A stretch of 64,000 nucleotides of DNA from Bryopsis sp. KO-2023 (taxonomy: Eukaryota; Chlorophyta; Ulvophyceae; Bryopsidales; Bryopsidaceae), in NCBI GenBank assembly GCA_030272585.1, contig BSYQ01000007.1:2608001-2672000 (forward strand), in the 5' to 3' direction. Each line of letters opens with the position of its first letter. The stretch's first letter is position 1. The position numbers and the translations under genes were made by a program. Under the pieces are notes generated by a model, which saw only the letters and a program-made list of their open reading frames with translations, was not told the DNA's origin and did not search any database. This document shows positions 32,610-45,200 of this stretch, piece by piece.

Positions 32610-34828
32610 TAGAGTGGCCAGTCCCAAAGAACGTTGCGGAATTGCGTTCATTTTTAGGGCTCTCTAACTATTTCCGGAGATTTGTGCAAGGTTACAGCAA
32701 GCTTGTAGCCCCACTCACAAATTTACTTAGGAAGGGTAAAGAGTGGAGTTGGACCGAGGATTGTCAAAGAGGATTTGATGGTGTTAAAGAGAATTTAACA
32801 CATGCACCTTGTTTGGCAATGCCTAACTTCGAAAAAGATTTTGAAGTTATCGCAGATGCTTCGGATTATGCGATCGGTGCAATCTTGTTGCAAGAGGGAC
32901 ATCCGATAGCTTTTGAAAGTCGAAAGTTATCAGGAGCCCAACTTAACTGGAGCATAGGTGACAAGGAAATGTTCGCCGTAGTGCATGCTCTTAAGTTGTG
33001 GCGATGCTACCTGGATGTGCGTGTGTTTAAGGTGGTGTGTGATCACCAGCCTAACACATATTTCCATTCCCAGGAAACTCTCTCTCGAAGGTCGGCACGT
33101 TGGCTCGAAGTCCTCCAGGGGTTCCGGTTCGAGTGGGAATACAGGCCGGGTCGGACGAACGTGGCAGACCCCTTGTCACGATATCCGTCGTATTCTCAGC
33201 AGATCGGAATACTCTCGGAGCTGGGAGGTGGCCAGAAACGACCAACTTGGAAAGGGGATCCGTCCTCGCCCCGGACCGGTACGTCGATGCTTGGGGAAAG
33301 ATTGACTGAGGGGATCACTAGGGATGAGTGGTTTGAAACCGAAGATGTCGCCGCTTCAGGTTGTCAAAAGCACTCAGGCCTGTGGTGGAATGGTGCACGA
33401 GTAGTAGTACCAAATTGGGATAATCTTAGAGAAGATATCCTACATGATAGCCATGCAAGTGTATATGCAGGACATTTTGGGATCCGCAAGACCCAAAGAA
33501 CAGTCTTAAAATACTTTTGGTGGCCTGGCGTAGAGGGAGATATCGCAAACTTCGTAAAAGGATGCGATGCATGTCAAAGGAACAAACACCGACGCGGCAA
33601 GGTGCCTGGTCCTTTGCAACCTTTACGTATACCTGATGGTCGATGGGAATCAGTTTCAATGGATTTGATTACTGATTTGCCTAAATCAGGAGCAGAAGCA
33701 TTTGATGCCATCTTAGTTTTTGTGGATCGACTCACAAAGATGGTGCGATGCGTACCAACGCACACTACGTGTGATGCGGTACAAACGGCGAAACTCTTCG
33801 TTACTGAGGTCTTCCGTTTGCACGGTCTTCCTAAGCACCTCGTAAGCGATAGAGATCCTAGGTGGACTTCAAAGTTCTTTAGAGAGCTTTGTAAGACCTT
33901 AGGGGTCACTCAAGCATTGTCGACAGCTTTTCATCCACAAAGTGATGGACAGACTGAAGCAATGAATAGGATCCTCGAAGATACCTTACGGCATTTCGTA
34001 GGACCTCGTCAAAGAGATTGGAGTGACTTGTTGCCAGTGGTAGAGTTTGCATTGAACAACTCTAAGTCGATGGCTACTGGTGAAACACCGTTCTTCTTGA
34101 ACTACGGTAGAGATCCGTGGACACCATTAACGGTACAACTTCCATCCAAGACATCGAATGTCATGGGTCCTGGAGGTCTGAGTAGACAAAGGACACAGAT
34201 TGGAGTACCGGCGGTGAAGAAGATGACCGAGGACATTCGTGAGGCGATTGTCAAAGCAAAGCGGTGTTTAGACAGTGCTCAGCAACGGATGAAAACTTAT
34301 GCTGATGTGCGTAGGTGTTCAGTTGATGTTCAAGTAGGCGATATGGTCTTGCTGGATGCACGACATATCAAATTGAAACACCCTGGATCAAGGAAGTTAT
34401 TGCCACGTTGGTTGGGTCCTTTTCGTGTTTTGGAAGGTGTCCAAAAACGAAAACCGATGGCAGAACAGGTCGCGTTCCGATTGGAATTGCCTAATTCGCT
34501 TCCTATTCATCCAGTCTTTCATGCTTCTTTACTTAAGAGGTATTGGTCGCATGGAAAGACACAACCTCCTCCGCCACCTGTGGGTATACAGGAAGAACTA
34601 GAGTATGAGGTAGAAGACCTCCTCGACTACCGTGAAGTAAAGGTCGGTCGACGAGTAGTTCCGCAGTACTTGGTAAAGTGGACGGGATACTCACATGAGC
34701 ACAACTCTTGGGAGCCTGAAGCGAATTTGGAGAACGCTCGGGAGCTGGTAGAGCAGTACCAGAAGAGAAAGAAATCAACGTTGATTCCCCCTATTCCGGT
34801 ACGTCGAAGTAGGCGACTTCGTTCGTGA
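32592..34828 (+). pseudogene. Nested chromovirus RNase H-integrase-chromodomain, shifted frame
   Basis: The frame continues the polyprotein: VVEWPVPKNVAELRSFLGLS (RT connection), RNase H (VIADASDYAIGAILLQEG, RRSARWLEVLQ, NVADPLSR), integrase zinc finger (HASVYAGHFGIRK, CDACQRNK), catalytic core (SMDLITDLPK, VSDRDPRWTS, DGQTEAMNRILED) and a chromodomain at about 34600-34770 (YLVKWTGYSHEHNSWEP). It ends with TGA at 34826-34828. The chromodomain would steer integration to methylated histone H3; that is known for the family and inferred here. With no start of its own it depends on the upstream frame. Confidence 0.93.
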
Positions 34829-35332
34829 CTTGTGTGGGGTAATGTTTCTTCATAATCGAGTGTCGATATGAAAAGAGTTCCAGATCTTGTGAACGAGATC
34901 AAGTTCTTGTTAAGTGAGGACATGTTTAAGAACATATCTCATTTTCAATGAACTAGTGAACTAAATTGAATTTCTCGCTATATTCTATTTTGAACTCTAG
35001 ATGGGATCCATTCAAAATGAGAATACAAATGGAAGTAGATGAAGTTGCGAGACTTCAGTTGATGTACATTGGTTCGCCACCAGTGTAGAGAAGTGTATGG
35101 TCTTGGTAGATCCGAGAAGCACTCCGTGTATGAGAAGGACTCGGATGACCTATATCAGAGTAGGGGCTTATTCTGACGAATACACTTATGATAACATCTC
35201 CAAGTTATCGAAACACTTTATATAGTTGAATGATAAGAGTTGGGGTTCGTTGTGGGACTCTGTATCATTCTATGGGTTATATAGAAGTGAGGAAAGGAGT
35301 CTCCAGGAGGAGACTGATTAGGGGGGGAGGTA
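34829..35332 (+). other. 3' untranslated part of the nested chromovirus with polypurine tract
   Basis: No coding capacity is visible. A polypurine tract, TTAGGGGGGGAGGTA (35318-35332), ends exactly at the 3' LTR. Confidence 0.8.
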
Positions 35333-35599
35333 TGTTAGGGATGTTAAGAGCTACATCCAGTCAGGTCCAGTCATGTACAATCATGTACAGTCATGCATAG
35401 TCATGCTGACGTGGACATGTGAGTCAGGTCTAGCCATGATGACTAGACCTATGTCGGGTGCCCACCTAGGATGGTTGTCCTAGGTACCATGCGGGGACGC
35501 TAGGATCCTTGGGGGTCATGGTATTAATGGGCTTCAAGGTCATGGACTCATAAGTTTTAGTTTTTAGCTCTTCTTAGACTTGCACCCCCAAGTCTAACA
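35333..35599 (+). repeat. 3' LTR of the nested chromovirus
   Basis: 267 bp, matching 28038-28304 with one visible difference. It is followed by target duplication ATCTG (35600-35604). Confidence 0.97.
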
Positions 35600-35604
35600 A
35601 TCTG

Positions 35605-38283
35605 TGCTCAAGAAGATCCAAAAAAAGGGGTCCTGGGTGCGAGTCGTCCGCGCATTCAGGAAGCGATGGTAGGACGAGCGAAGAAGGCATAAAAATACAG
35701 CTCACCCAGGAGGTGGAGTACTATCCTGAACAGTACAAGGATGTTGTCGTTTTTTACCTTAACCGAAGTATTGTGTTGGGCAGTCATGGGCTGCACAGGA
35801 CAGGGTTCTGTGCAGGTTCTGTGCACCCTGTGCTGTCCTGTCCTGTGCAGCGGAATTGCACAGGCCAGGACAGAACAGACTGTCTGTTCTGTGCACAGGG
35901 TCAGACCTGTGCTGCACAGGTGCACAGACTTGCACAGCACAGCACAGAACTGCACAGAATCTGCACAGAACTGCATAGAATCTGCACAGATTTTGCACAG
36001 AATCTGCACAGAACTGCACAGAACTGCACAGAAACTGCACAGATTTTGCACAGACCCTGTCTGTGCTGTGCTGTACAGGTCTGTGCACCTGTGCAGCACA
36101 GGTCTGACCCTGTGCACAGAACAGACAGTCTGTTCTGTCCTGTCCTGTGCACAGAGGTCTCAGCCCATGTCTGGTGTTGGGGCCTGGGGAAGTAGCAGTA
36201 CTGAGTTTACCTTACGAGCTTAGGGGAGTTCGAGGACCGATTATCGACTGTCTTAGTGCAAAAGGGGTTAGGTTGGTCATGAAACAGCGGGCAGGAGGCA
36301 CGTTGTTTGGATACCTCGTTAATGACAGTAGTGAGATCCAGCACGTAACACCAAAAACCAGAGCCTGGTTTATTCCAGGACGATTGAGTGAACTGATTGA
36401 TATTGACGGACGATGTGCGATGTCCAGAGTCCGAAGTAATACTTCTGACCGACTGTACGTACAAAAGACAGACAGCGAATGGAGGCGACGAAAACAGGGA
36501 TCTACTGAGCAAGGAAAAGAAGGGAGTTGGATTCAGCGCAAGAAAGAGCGACAAGACTTAGAACGTGGAGCGACTAAAGTTTGGGATGTCCGTCGATCTA
36601 AGTGGGGGCGATATGGGAAGTGGGATGTCCAGGGAGAGTCGCAGGATGTAAGCGCAGAAGTTATGAACAATGAGTTGTTCGAGCCAGAAAGTCACGACGA
36701 ATGTTTGTCGCAACTTATGCAGCGGTTTCCTCGAGTCTTTGATTTGTCACCAGAATCGAGCGGATTGGCACGTGATATGGCCGCTCTTACTATCACGATG
36801 TCTGACTTAGAACAGATTGGAACTGCGAACTTTAGTGCTTTCAGTGACTGGCAGCCATTATCCACGGGCCAGGAAGGGGCCGCCGAAACAGAAATCGCAT
36901 CGCTCGAAAGAAGAGGGATTGTTAAAGAGCTGCGCTGGGACGAACGCGGATTATTCTCCCAGCCGTTGGTTTTCCAAAAACCAGGGAGTACATCGGTGCG
37001 AATTACGTTGGACTGCCGACGGATAAACAAACTGTTTCGAACCTGAAAAACTCCTCTCACACCTGTGAAGACGATTTTGTCTCGACTGAACCCCGAGTAT
37101 AGGGTGTTTTCCGTGATCGATCTTAAAGATGGGTTCTTTAATTTGGGGATTGACGACGAGCTTAGCAAATACTTCTGTTTTAGCATGGGGAAGAAGCGGT
37201 ACCGATTTCAGAGATTAGTACAAGGATTCAACGGGAGCGCTTTAATCTTTCATTCGATTATCACGCGCGTACTGGAAGAAGCTCGGAAAATATTTCCTGA
37301 TTTAGACGCCGAGGTATATATCGATGACCTCATCATCGGAGCCCGCACTGAGTGGGAACATGATCGTAAGTTACAGTCACTCTTTCAAATCTTGGACCGA
37401 TTCGGTTTTAAAGTGAAAAAGGAGAAGGCTCAGCTGAAGAAAAGTCACGTCACGTTCCTTGGATTTGAGGTTTCTCAAGGAACAGTAAGCTTGAAACCGT
37501 ACTGTCAGAAGCTACGTGAAGGACTACCAAAAATACAAGGGCGTAAGACACTGCAACAAGCGCTTGGGATGCTAAATGTGGTGAAAGGACATGTACCTGG
37601 ATTTGCGAGGAAAGTACAGACTATGTACGAGGAATTATCGGCTGTCGGGCGGGAAGCGGATTGGGATCTCGTCAATGAACGTTTCCAATCAGTGGTGGTG
37701 GACGTACTGAGTGCTGTGTACGACATGCGAATGCAGCAGCCAGGGGAGGATTTCCAACTATACACGGATTGGTCGTCAGCCGCCGGGGGATATGCTTTAA
37801 CACAAGGTGATCAACTTGTGTTTTTGGGATCACACTTAAATTCTCCGAGCAAAAGGGCAGTATCCAGCTTCCTGGGCGAAGCGCAAACAATTGTTCGTGC
37901 GCTAAAGAAAGTCGCGTGGATTACGGGAGGAGCAAACGTACAGGTTTTTACCGATTCCGAAGGGTCGGCTAAAAAGTTTAATTCGGGGAGCCTAACTGAC
38001 GATTCTGATCTAAGGATGCTGCGCCTGCTCAGCTATATCACAGGAAATTACACGGTCGGCGGCAATCTTCGTTTTACGCACTTGCCAGGTAAAGTCAATG
38101 TGCTCGCCGACTTGCTTTCACGTTGGGCGAGTCATGAGACAGAAGCAAAGCTGACTCTATACCACGTTGACGAAGAAAGAAAGCAGCGAATAAACCAACT
38201 CCTTAGGGAAGCGCACAGGGGTCATTTCGGCGTCGCGAAAATGTTGAAGGTTTTACGGATGCGAGGAGAGAAGATATCCCGGC
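35605..38283 (+). pseudogene. Outer element Pol: RT and RNase H, broken by foldback insert and a stop
   Basis: The Pol frame lies one base back (-1) from gag-protease and is open through the junction. It is broken at 35781 by the foldback element and resumes in register after 36181. A TGA at 37044-37046 interrupts the fingers of RT, just after LDCRRINKLFRT. Downstream are SVIDLKDGFFNLGIDDELSK, the catalytic VYIDDLIIGA (37314-37343) and an RNase H with YTDWSSAAGGYAL and VFTDSEGSAKKF. The integrase zinc finger starts with EAHRGHFGVAKML and is cut at 38284 by the large non-coding element. The RT is clearly Ty3-like in order but far from the chromoviral RTs elsewhere in the window. Confidence 0.88.
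35781..36173. mobile_element. hAT-like foldback (non-autonomous DNA transposon), 393 bp
   Basis: The 8-bp duplication GTGTTGGG flanks it at 35773-35780 and 36174-36181. The ends are inverted: CAGTCATGGGCTG on the left against CAGACATGGGCTG read in from the right. Arms of about 80 bases (35870-35948 and 36058-36136) pair almost perfectly, and the middle is a tandem array of CTGCACAGAAT-like 10-11-mers. Eight-base duplications and CAG-starting inverted ends fit the hAT superfamily. It carries no gene. Its insert length of 401 is not a multiple of three, so it breaks the outer Pol frame. Confidence 0.88.
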
Positions 38284-38894
38284 TGAAACGAGGCTACTTT
38301 TTTCAAGGTCCCCTCGCCCTCCTAGAGGAGGACGAGTGCCTTCCTCAAGCGTCTCGTTAGATAGAACTTCCTTACAAGAATAAAGTTATAAAGAAGATAC
38401 AACGACCTTTTCCTTCCACACTCTTATACCCTAGCGCCACAGCGCATCAAACCCTTGTTCCTGTCGACGTGTCACTATTCACTAGGAATTCACACATCTC
38501 CTTGCCACCTCAACTGTGAACGTGCCCCTATTCCACGAGAACTCACACGTCCAATTGACAACTCGACTTTGATGGCTGCCACATCATCATCCATCAAACT
38601 CCATCGAGCTTGGTTGTAGTCGTGACTCCAAGGGTGTCGCACTACTGCACCTCTGCACCTCTGCACCTCTGCACCTCTGCACCTCTACACCGCTGCACCG
38701 CTGCACCTCTGCACTGCTGCACGCTGCATCCACCGCTGCACGCTGCACCGCTGCACGCTGCACTCCTACACGCCGCACTCTCGCACGCTGCTCCTACACG
38801 TTGCACTCTTGCAACCTTCCCTTTTTCAGCTGCAGGAAGCATGGCAACTACTCTTGTAGTTCCAGCTCGAGTGCTGCGATAACCAACCGTTACA
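38284..38894 (+). repeat. 5' LTR of the non-coding element, 611 bp
   Basis: It contains a TGCACCTC octamer array (five copies near 38646-38685) and further TGCACCG- and TGCACGC-type repeats up to 38770. It differs from the 3' copy by one octamer and at least one base (TTTGATGG against TTTGAGGG). Confidence 0.95.
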
Positions 38895-39441
38895 TTCCTC
38901 CCCACCAGGTTGGCAGTAAGTTCCAACACTGCCGTGGAGAGCATGTCTCAAATAAAACCCGTTGCATAAAGTATCACAATCCATAAGGCATCTCACAATC
39001 CAAATCAGAATATCTTTCAGTGTCCAAACACGAAAAGAGTACGAGACTGGCATAATATTTTCTTTCGCTTTGTCCATAAAATCGAGAAAATCATCTCTCT
39101 ATTTCAAACTGAAAATGAAAATGAAAAACATCTGGCTGAAAAGAAAATCCTTTAACATTCAGAAAATCATCTTGTATCACTCCAAAAATATACTTCTGTC
39201 CATCAAGTATTCCACCAATGTTTTCCTTTGCTCATATATATCTTTTCTCAAACCAGGTGAAAGGACAACTAATCATGCTCTTTCTTTGAACCATTCATTC
39301 ACCTCCAAGTCACTGAATAATCTTTTGAAAAATCAGCATTCTTTTTTTTTATTTTATTTCTTTCAAATCTCTCTTCCGCACACTGAAATATCCTCTCTTT
39401 GCTCTTGAGTTTCCAGAGCTCCTCTTCTTGCAATATTTGGA

Positions 39442-39469
39442 TTGCTGCTGCTGCTGCTGCTGCTGCTGC
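39442..39469. repeat. CTG trinucleotide microsatellite
   Basis: About eight CTG/TGC units in the interior of the non-coding element. It encodes poly-Ala or poly-Ser in chance frames only. Confidence 0.85.
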
Positions 39470-39689
39470 ATCTGACGCAACCTCGTTTATCATCACTTGA
39501 GACTCCCATGGATTGTTGCTGCTGCACCATGCTGCAGCCTGATTTGTCTCCACTAGAGACTCTCCAGTTTGTCACATTCCAGCTTCACTTAATTCCTTGG
39601 CTTCTGATCTCTTGATTCGACAGCGCATAAGCTTTTATGGAGTCCCGCTGTTTGCTTTCCCGAACTGCAAGTTTCTTCACCTCGATTGC

Positions 39690-39890
39690 ACTCCAGAATT
39701 TCTGCAATGCAGTCTCCATCATCAAGCTTTCTCCAGAATTTCTGCAATGCAGTCTCCATCATCAAGCTTTCTCCAGAATTTTTGCACTTCCATTCTCCAG
39801 AATTTTTGCATTTCCAGAATCCAGAATTCTTGCACTTCAATACTCCAGAATTTCTGCACTTCCATCGCACTCCAGAATTTCTGCGATGTA
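39690..39890. repeat. CCAGAATTTNTGCA tandem array
   Basis: A 40-bp unit (CTCCAGAATTTCTGCAATGC.. to ..CATCATCAAGCTTT) occurs twice in full, followed by at least five shortened copies of CCAGAATTTTTGCACTTCCA type. It lies inside the non-coding LTR element. Confidence 0.85.
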
Positions 39891-42089
39891 CTCTCCTTAA
39901 TCCACGCTTATTACAACATGTTCCACTGCTGTCGAATTTTGACAACCTCTTGATACTTCAAGAACATCAGAAGCAATGTTCAGAGAACCATATTGTTCTC
40001 CACAATATGTTCTAACCTCCAACAAAGTTCGAGATATCCGAAACATTCATTTGAATCAGTTTCATGTCAACGAACTGATTCGATTCTCAGCACTTCAATA
40101 GAAACATCCAGTTGGTTCCATTGCCCTCAAGGGCTACCAGAAAATTAACCAACTCTGTCCACTATTCTTCCCTCTCTGGAATTATGTGCTCCCACCAACG
40201 AGGCACCTGAAAATAAAATAAAATATCCAGAGGGTTGCTCTCATGTTTTCTTTTTTTCTTTTTTTACTTGTGCTCCCTTCATTGGGGCACCAAATGAATG
40301 CCTGAAAATTTCCATAGCATTTTTTCCCTTCAGAAATTTTGCTGCCTTCTGTGGGTATCCACAAAATATTCACTCTCACTCTGTTCCTTCCCTTTTCTTT
40401 CATTCCATACTCTCTCGTTCCCCATTCATCAAGCCCCACTGTTCCAAGTGGAACTCAAAATCATATGTTCTTTTTTTCCAGTCATCAAGCCTCACTGTCC
40501 CAAGTGAGACTCAACATCAGATGCTCAAAACAACATCAGCCCCGAGACTGATGTCCCAAAAATAAACCATACACTTGCTGCACTAAACTCGTGTTGAAAA
40601 ACCTGCTGAAAGCCCCCTCCCCACCAGCTTTAGGCAGTCCCTTGCCTAACAATAGGATTCAAAACTGAGTGAGGGGCAATCAATGTTGCCACGAGTGATC
40701 ACAACGATATAAACAATCATCAATATCGAAGGGAATGTTCAGAAACAAACCACACTCACGGCATTGCACCGCCGTCTTGTGCAACGGAGATAAGGAAGCA
40801 ATATACTCAGGGAGATTGAGTAGAAGCTTTTTGTGATTCTTCAGTGAGGAATCTTCACTTCAGTGGCAGTGGATCTCGCCATTCCTCTGAACCTCCAGGA
40901 ACATGCAAGCCTTGCATGTTCGTCTTCCAAGGTAATCCAATTCCGTTCTCCGTATCGATTGTAGCACAATCGTTGCATTCACAGTGTTGTATTCTTGAAC
41001 ATCTTCACTGAGCTTGGGAAAATCTGACATCACCAATGGTGATCCACCATTCACTTTGCTGCTAATGGCCTGCAGGCTGCAGCCAGTCAAAGCGATAAAT
41101 AAGGTGTACGTGTGCTCGTTCAGGCTTGAGAGCTCACGGGATGTAAGATAAATCCCATATATTTGATAAATATAGTTCACACCACCATATTGCCTACAGA
41201 AGGAGCTCCAGTTAGCTCTACTTCCTTTGCAATCTTCCTACTCTGAAGTCATGGGGGATATTCTCTCAACCCCTACGTGAAACACCGGTACGGCTGTAAC
41301 ACTACGGGAGCTACCCGTTTGACGCTAAAGTGTGTGTGGATAATATCCAAGCGTCGTTGACGTCGTATGGGTGCTTCTCCAAGAGGCGGCGACAAACGTT
41401 CGACCGCTTTTTGGAGGTATTCAATAATTCTTGAAATCTGGAGGGGCCCTCCGTCGAGTCGGCTCTCCTCAAACCTTCTACAGGTGGCTCAAGGTTCTAG
41501 TCGTGCACTGACCTTAGGTGGCCCATATGGCTCTTCCTAAGCTTCGCAATTGGTTCAGAATTGGGAGGGAACCCATCCCCTCTTCCCTTTTCTTGGTGAC
41601 AAATGGCCTATGGCTCTTTCTGCCCCCTCAATTGCGTTACAAGTGGCCCAAGGCTCGCTTGTTCTTAGTGCGTTCTTGCTTGTCTCAACTCCTCGAAACT
41701 CGGTACAGGCGGCCTAGCCTGAGCACTTTCTCATTCATTAGGGGGATCTCTCGCTCAACCCCTTTTTTTTCTCCGCGGCTGCACCACAAGTTCTGAGAGT
41801 GGCCTAAGGCACTTCTCTCCTTGTTACCATAGGAACTCTGTCCTCAATCCCTTTCTTCAACCCCGCCACTAGTCTGAGAGTGGCACAAGGCACTTCTCTC
41901 TGAGTGGTCAGGTTGTTTCTCCATATGTATTTTACTGTTCATTCTTGATTGCTCTCTTGTCGCTCCATGTCCGCGATAGTATCATCTCTCTCGGCATGCA
42001 GTTGCATTCTTGCCACAAATAAAGTGGGTGTTCTCTGATAGAACTCCATAGCCAATGCTTTTGGCTGCAACTCTTGATGCTCCTTTGTT

Positions 42090-42290
42090 GTGGGCTGTGG
42101 CATCAGCCCCTCTTTTCCAACTCCTTGTTGTCAGTTGCTGCATCAGCACCTCAGTCAAATCCTTGCTATAGGTTGCTGCATCAACACCTTGTCCAAATCC
42201 TTGCTTTGGTTGCTGCATCAGCACCTTGTCCAAATCCTCGCCTTGGTTGCTGCATCAGCACCTTGTTCAAATCCTTGCTGCAGCTTGCTG
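42090..42290. repeat. GCTGCATCAGCACCTTGTCC tandem array, period about 39 bp
   Basis: About five imperfect copies of TTGCTGCATCAGCACCTTG plus TCCAAATCCTTGC lie inside the non-coding LTR element. It produces low-complexity frames on both strands. Confidence 0.8.
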
Positions 42291-45200
42291 CAGCTCTTGT
42301 TTCCACATTCAAGATCTCTTCTTCACATAGTAATAGGTGCAAATCCTGGCTGCGGCACACACACCGGACCAGTCCAGGCTGCACATCAGCCAAAGATGCC
42401 ATGTGCTGATCTCTTAGCAACTCAAAACTGAGCTTTGAACTGAGTATGTCTTGGGATGCCTCCCACATAAAACTCACTCTAGCCATCTCCAGCGGCTGTT
42501 GCTTTCACTCTCTCGCACTCGCAATTTTCCTGAAATTCTCAAGTTGCAGCAATGATCCACACCACAGTGGACAACATCAGCTTACCAAGCATGATTCATC
42601 ACCGGGCTGGACCATCCACAGTATGCCCTCTTCTTTCCACACATCTGTGTTGGGGCCTTAAGTCTCGGCAAGGGTGAAAAGACAACTTCAGCAACCTTGA
42701 GCTTGCATCATAATGCACCAAAGCTCGCATCTTCTTCCGATGTCCTTCTGACTCAGAAGTTCTGAGGTGGACACCATAAACCTTTGGCTGCTTCACCACC
42801 AGAAATCTTTGATGCCACTGGTTGCTCTCACCACCGTGAATACAATCATCTTTTTGTGTCGTTGGCAGAAACGGTATCGATATATTCTTGGGCTGCGATC
42901 CACTTGGGTCTCTTGCTCAAGCTGTTGGCCCTCATACATCAGCTCATATCAACATGAGCCGGCAGTTCACAAGTTCCTTGAACTGTCGATTTTTCTGGCC
43001 ATTTTCCTTTAGCAACTGGGGTATTCCTGGCCTTGCTGTAGCCACTCCTTTCACCTCCAGTTTATTTGCCACCAGAGGTGTTGCCTTTAGTATAAGCAAC
43101 CCTCTACCACTGGTGCAAATACAAATTCGAATCAACTGATTCGCAAGCTTGATATCCTCTTGTATCTCCAGAAGTCTCACAACATTCTGTCATAAACAAC
43201 AGCCGGATCGCAATCGTTTCTCCAATCCTCGTTCTCCACCTCATAGACTTTTCTATCCCATCCAGATGTGGGGACATGTGCCCTTCTTTTTCTTGAAGAG
43301 ACCTTCCTTTCTTAGGTCAACCTCAGCCCTCCTTGGCTGGTGCACACAAACTTGATCCTCCTTAATATCATCCACCAAATCATGGTCCTTGACTGGATTT
43401 CAATGCACAGCCCATGTATTTTCCAGAGCTGTCATTCAACACAAGCTTTCAGAAATCCTTGACCATTTTCCACCACATCGGACTCCAATATTTCAGTTCC
43501 ACTATCAACAATATCAAGCCAGAAAACTCCACAGAGAGATTTCTGCCTGAAACACCTTTCATATGACCCGAAACCTTCAAAAGAAAATCATTTTCCTCCT
43601 GAAATTTCCATCACTAATCAGATCATGACTTTTCTCAAATGAAATAAATGCATGAAAAAGATTAATACCCTGATCACTTCTTTTCTTCTCAGTTCATGAA
43701 CCATTAATTCAGAAATGTAGTTGCTGTCCAAAATTTTCAGCAAGTGGTGAAAAGGTATCTCTTTCTTCCCATATCTGTGAGTATAATCAAATGCAAAAAG
43801 AGAAACAAATTCTCTGCCTTGATTTATAAAAATCTGTCCATTTTCTGCATCGAATTTCGAAAAGACCAATGCATTCATTCAATCTGATGACAATACCACC
43901 AAACTCATCTCAAACTCTTGAAGAAGAGGTTCAGCATCAGCAAGTCATGTCCTCTGACTCCTACTGTTGGATAAACATGAGTCACTTTGCATCCAATGGG
44001 TGCTCTCTTGCTGCAACTCTTGTATTGCAGCAACATCTCCGAGGGAAGATCATTCTTTGCTTTGTAGCACACTCAGAATTATTACTCAACAGCTCCTGTG
44101 ACATTTGTTGCATGTCTCCTTGAGTAATAATGATCTCCTTCCACTTGATGTGCATCCTCTTGTGCAAGTGTAGATGGTATTGACTCAGCATTTCGATGTG
44201 ATCTTCTCCACATCAGTAACTGTAATATTTGCCTTGGCATTCGTTGCAATATTTGCCATAGCATACACTCCAATGTATGTTGCAATCAATGTGATACACA
44301 TTGGTGTATTGTTTCATGTGTCCATGCAAACAACACGTCATGGCTGCGGCATGTTCAACTCAGTTCGAACTGCGAAATCTGCTGGCAGTAGATGCTGCAG
44401 TCAATATGAATTCGTTGTGGTATCCCCAGATGCACCCGAGGTAACATCCATTCTTGATCGCACGCTTGATCCCAGTGGGTATCACACATAGTGCTTCAAC
44501 AGCATCCTCGTTCAAGAGGTTCTCTCGTGTGTGTTGGTGCGCTACCTCAACCAAAGTCTCATCATTGACTTCATTATCATTCGCACTTGTTCCGTTCACT
44601 GTGTTGTCGTCGATGCCAACTTCGATGTATGTAACACCTTGACGACTGCATTCCTTGCAGTCACGCTTCTCACCCTCTCTGAGAATCGTCTCATCAAAAC
44701 TCTCACGCTGCTGTTGCTTGGCTTATCAGCCCGGCATCACTTGCAGGTGATGCGGCGTGTTTTGCTTGGCGCCTGGTCACACTTCTCTCCTCAGAGGTCG
44801 AAATCCAAACTTGCATAGTCTTCTGCAGTTTGCCTTTGCGCTTGTGTCACTCCCAACTGACGCAGTCTGATGCAGTTCGCTTTTGCACTTGGGTCACTTT
44901 TCATCAATGGTGCGCGTGAGATTCGTTTCTCCACGCACAAGCTGCTCAAGTCTTTGCCAAAAGCGCTCACTTAGCATCAATACAGTCGACTGCACATTCC
45001 ACCTTCAAATGGTGTGGCTCAGTTCAGTAATCTTCGAAACATAGCGCAATAGAATACTTGTCGCTGCCTCTGAGTAGCTGTCTAGTTCAATCGAACTATT
45101 TCGACAATCCTTTTGCTCCATCGCCATGCAATCAACCGTCAGGCTATCAGTAGCAACTGCGGCGTCGCGCTGCAACTGTTCGATCAACATTCGATCGAAT

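Larger units (their letters stand above)
28038..35599 (+). mobile_element. Nested chromovirus, 7562 bp, full length
   Basis: LTRs of 267 bp each (TGTTAGGG..TCTAACA) at 28038-28304 and 35333-35599 flank it. The duplication ATCTG occurs at 28033-28037 and 35600-35604. I saw one LTR mismatch (TAGTCATG against TAGCCATG). It carries a primer-binding site, a 1.2-kb leader, gag-pol with a chromodomain, and a polypurine tract. It is inserted in the gag-protease region of the outer element. One frameshift breaks pol. Confidence 0.97.

Noticed and set aside
35741..36223. 160-codon frames rich in CTQ/LHR words on both strands
   Set aside because: They are translations of the foldback element's CTGCACAG repeats.
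37044..37046. Stop-codon recoding (TGA as amino acid)
   Set aside because: Host genes end at TGA and the element is already broken in other places, so simple mutation is enough.
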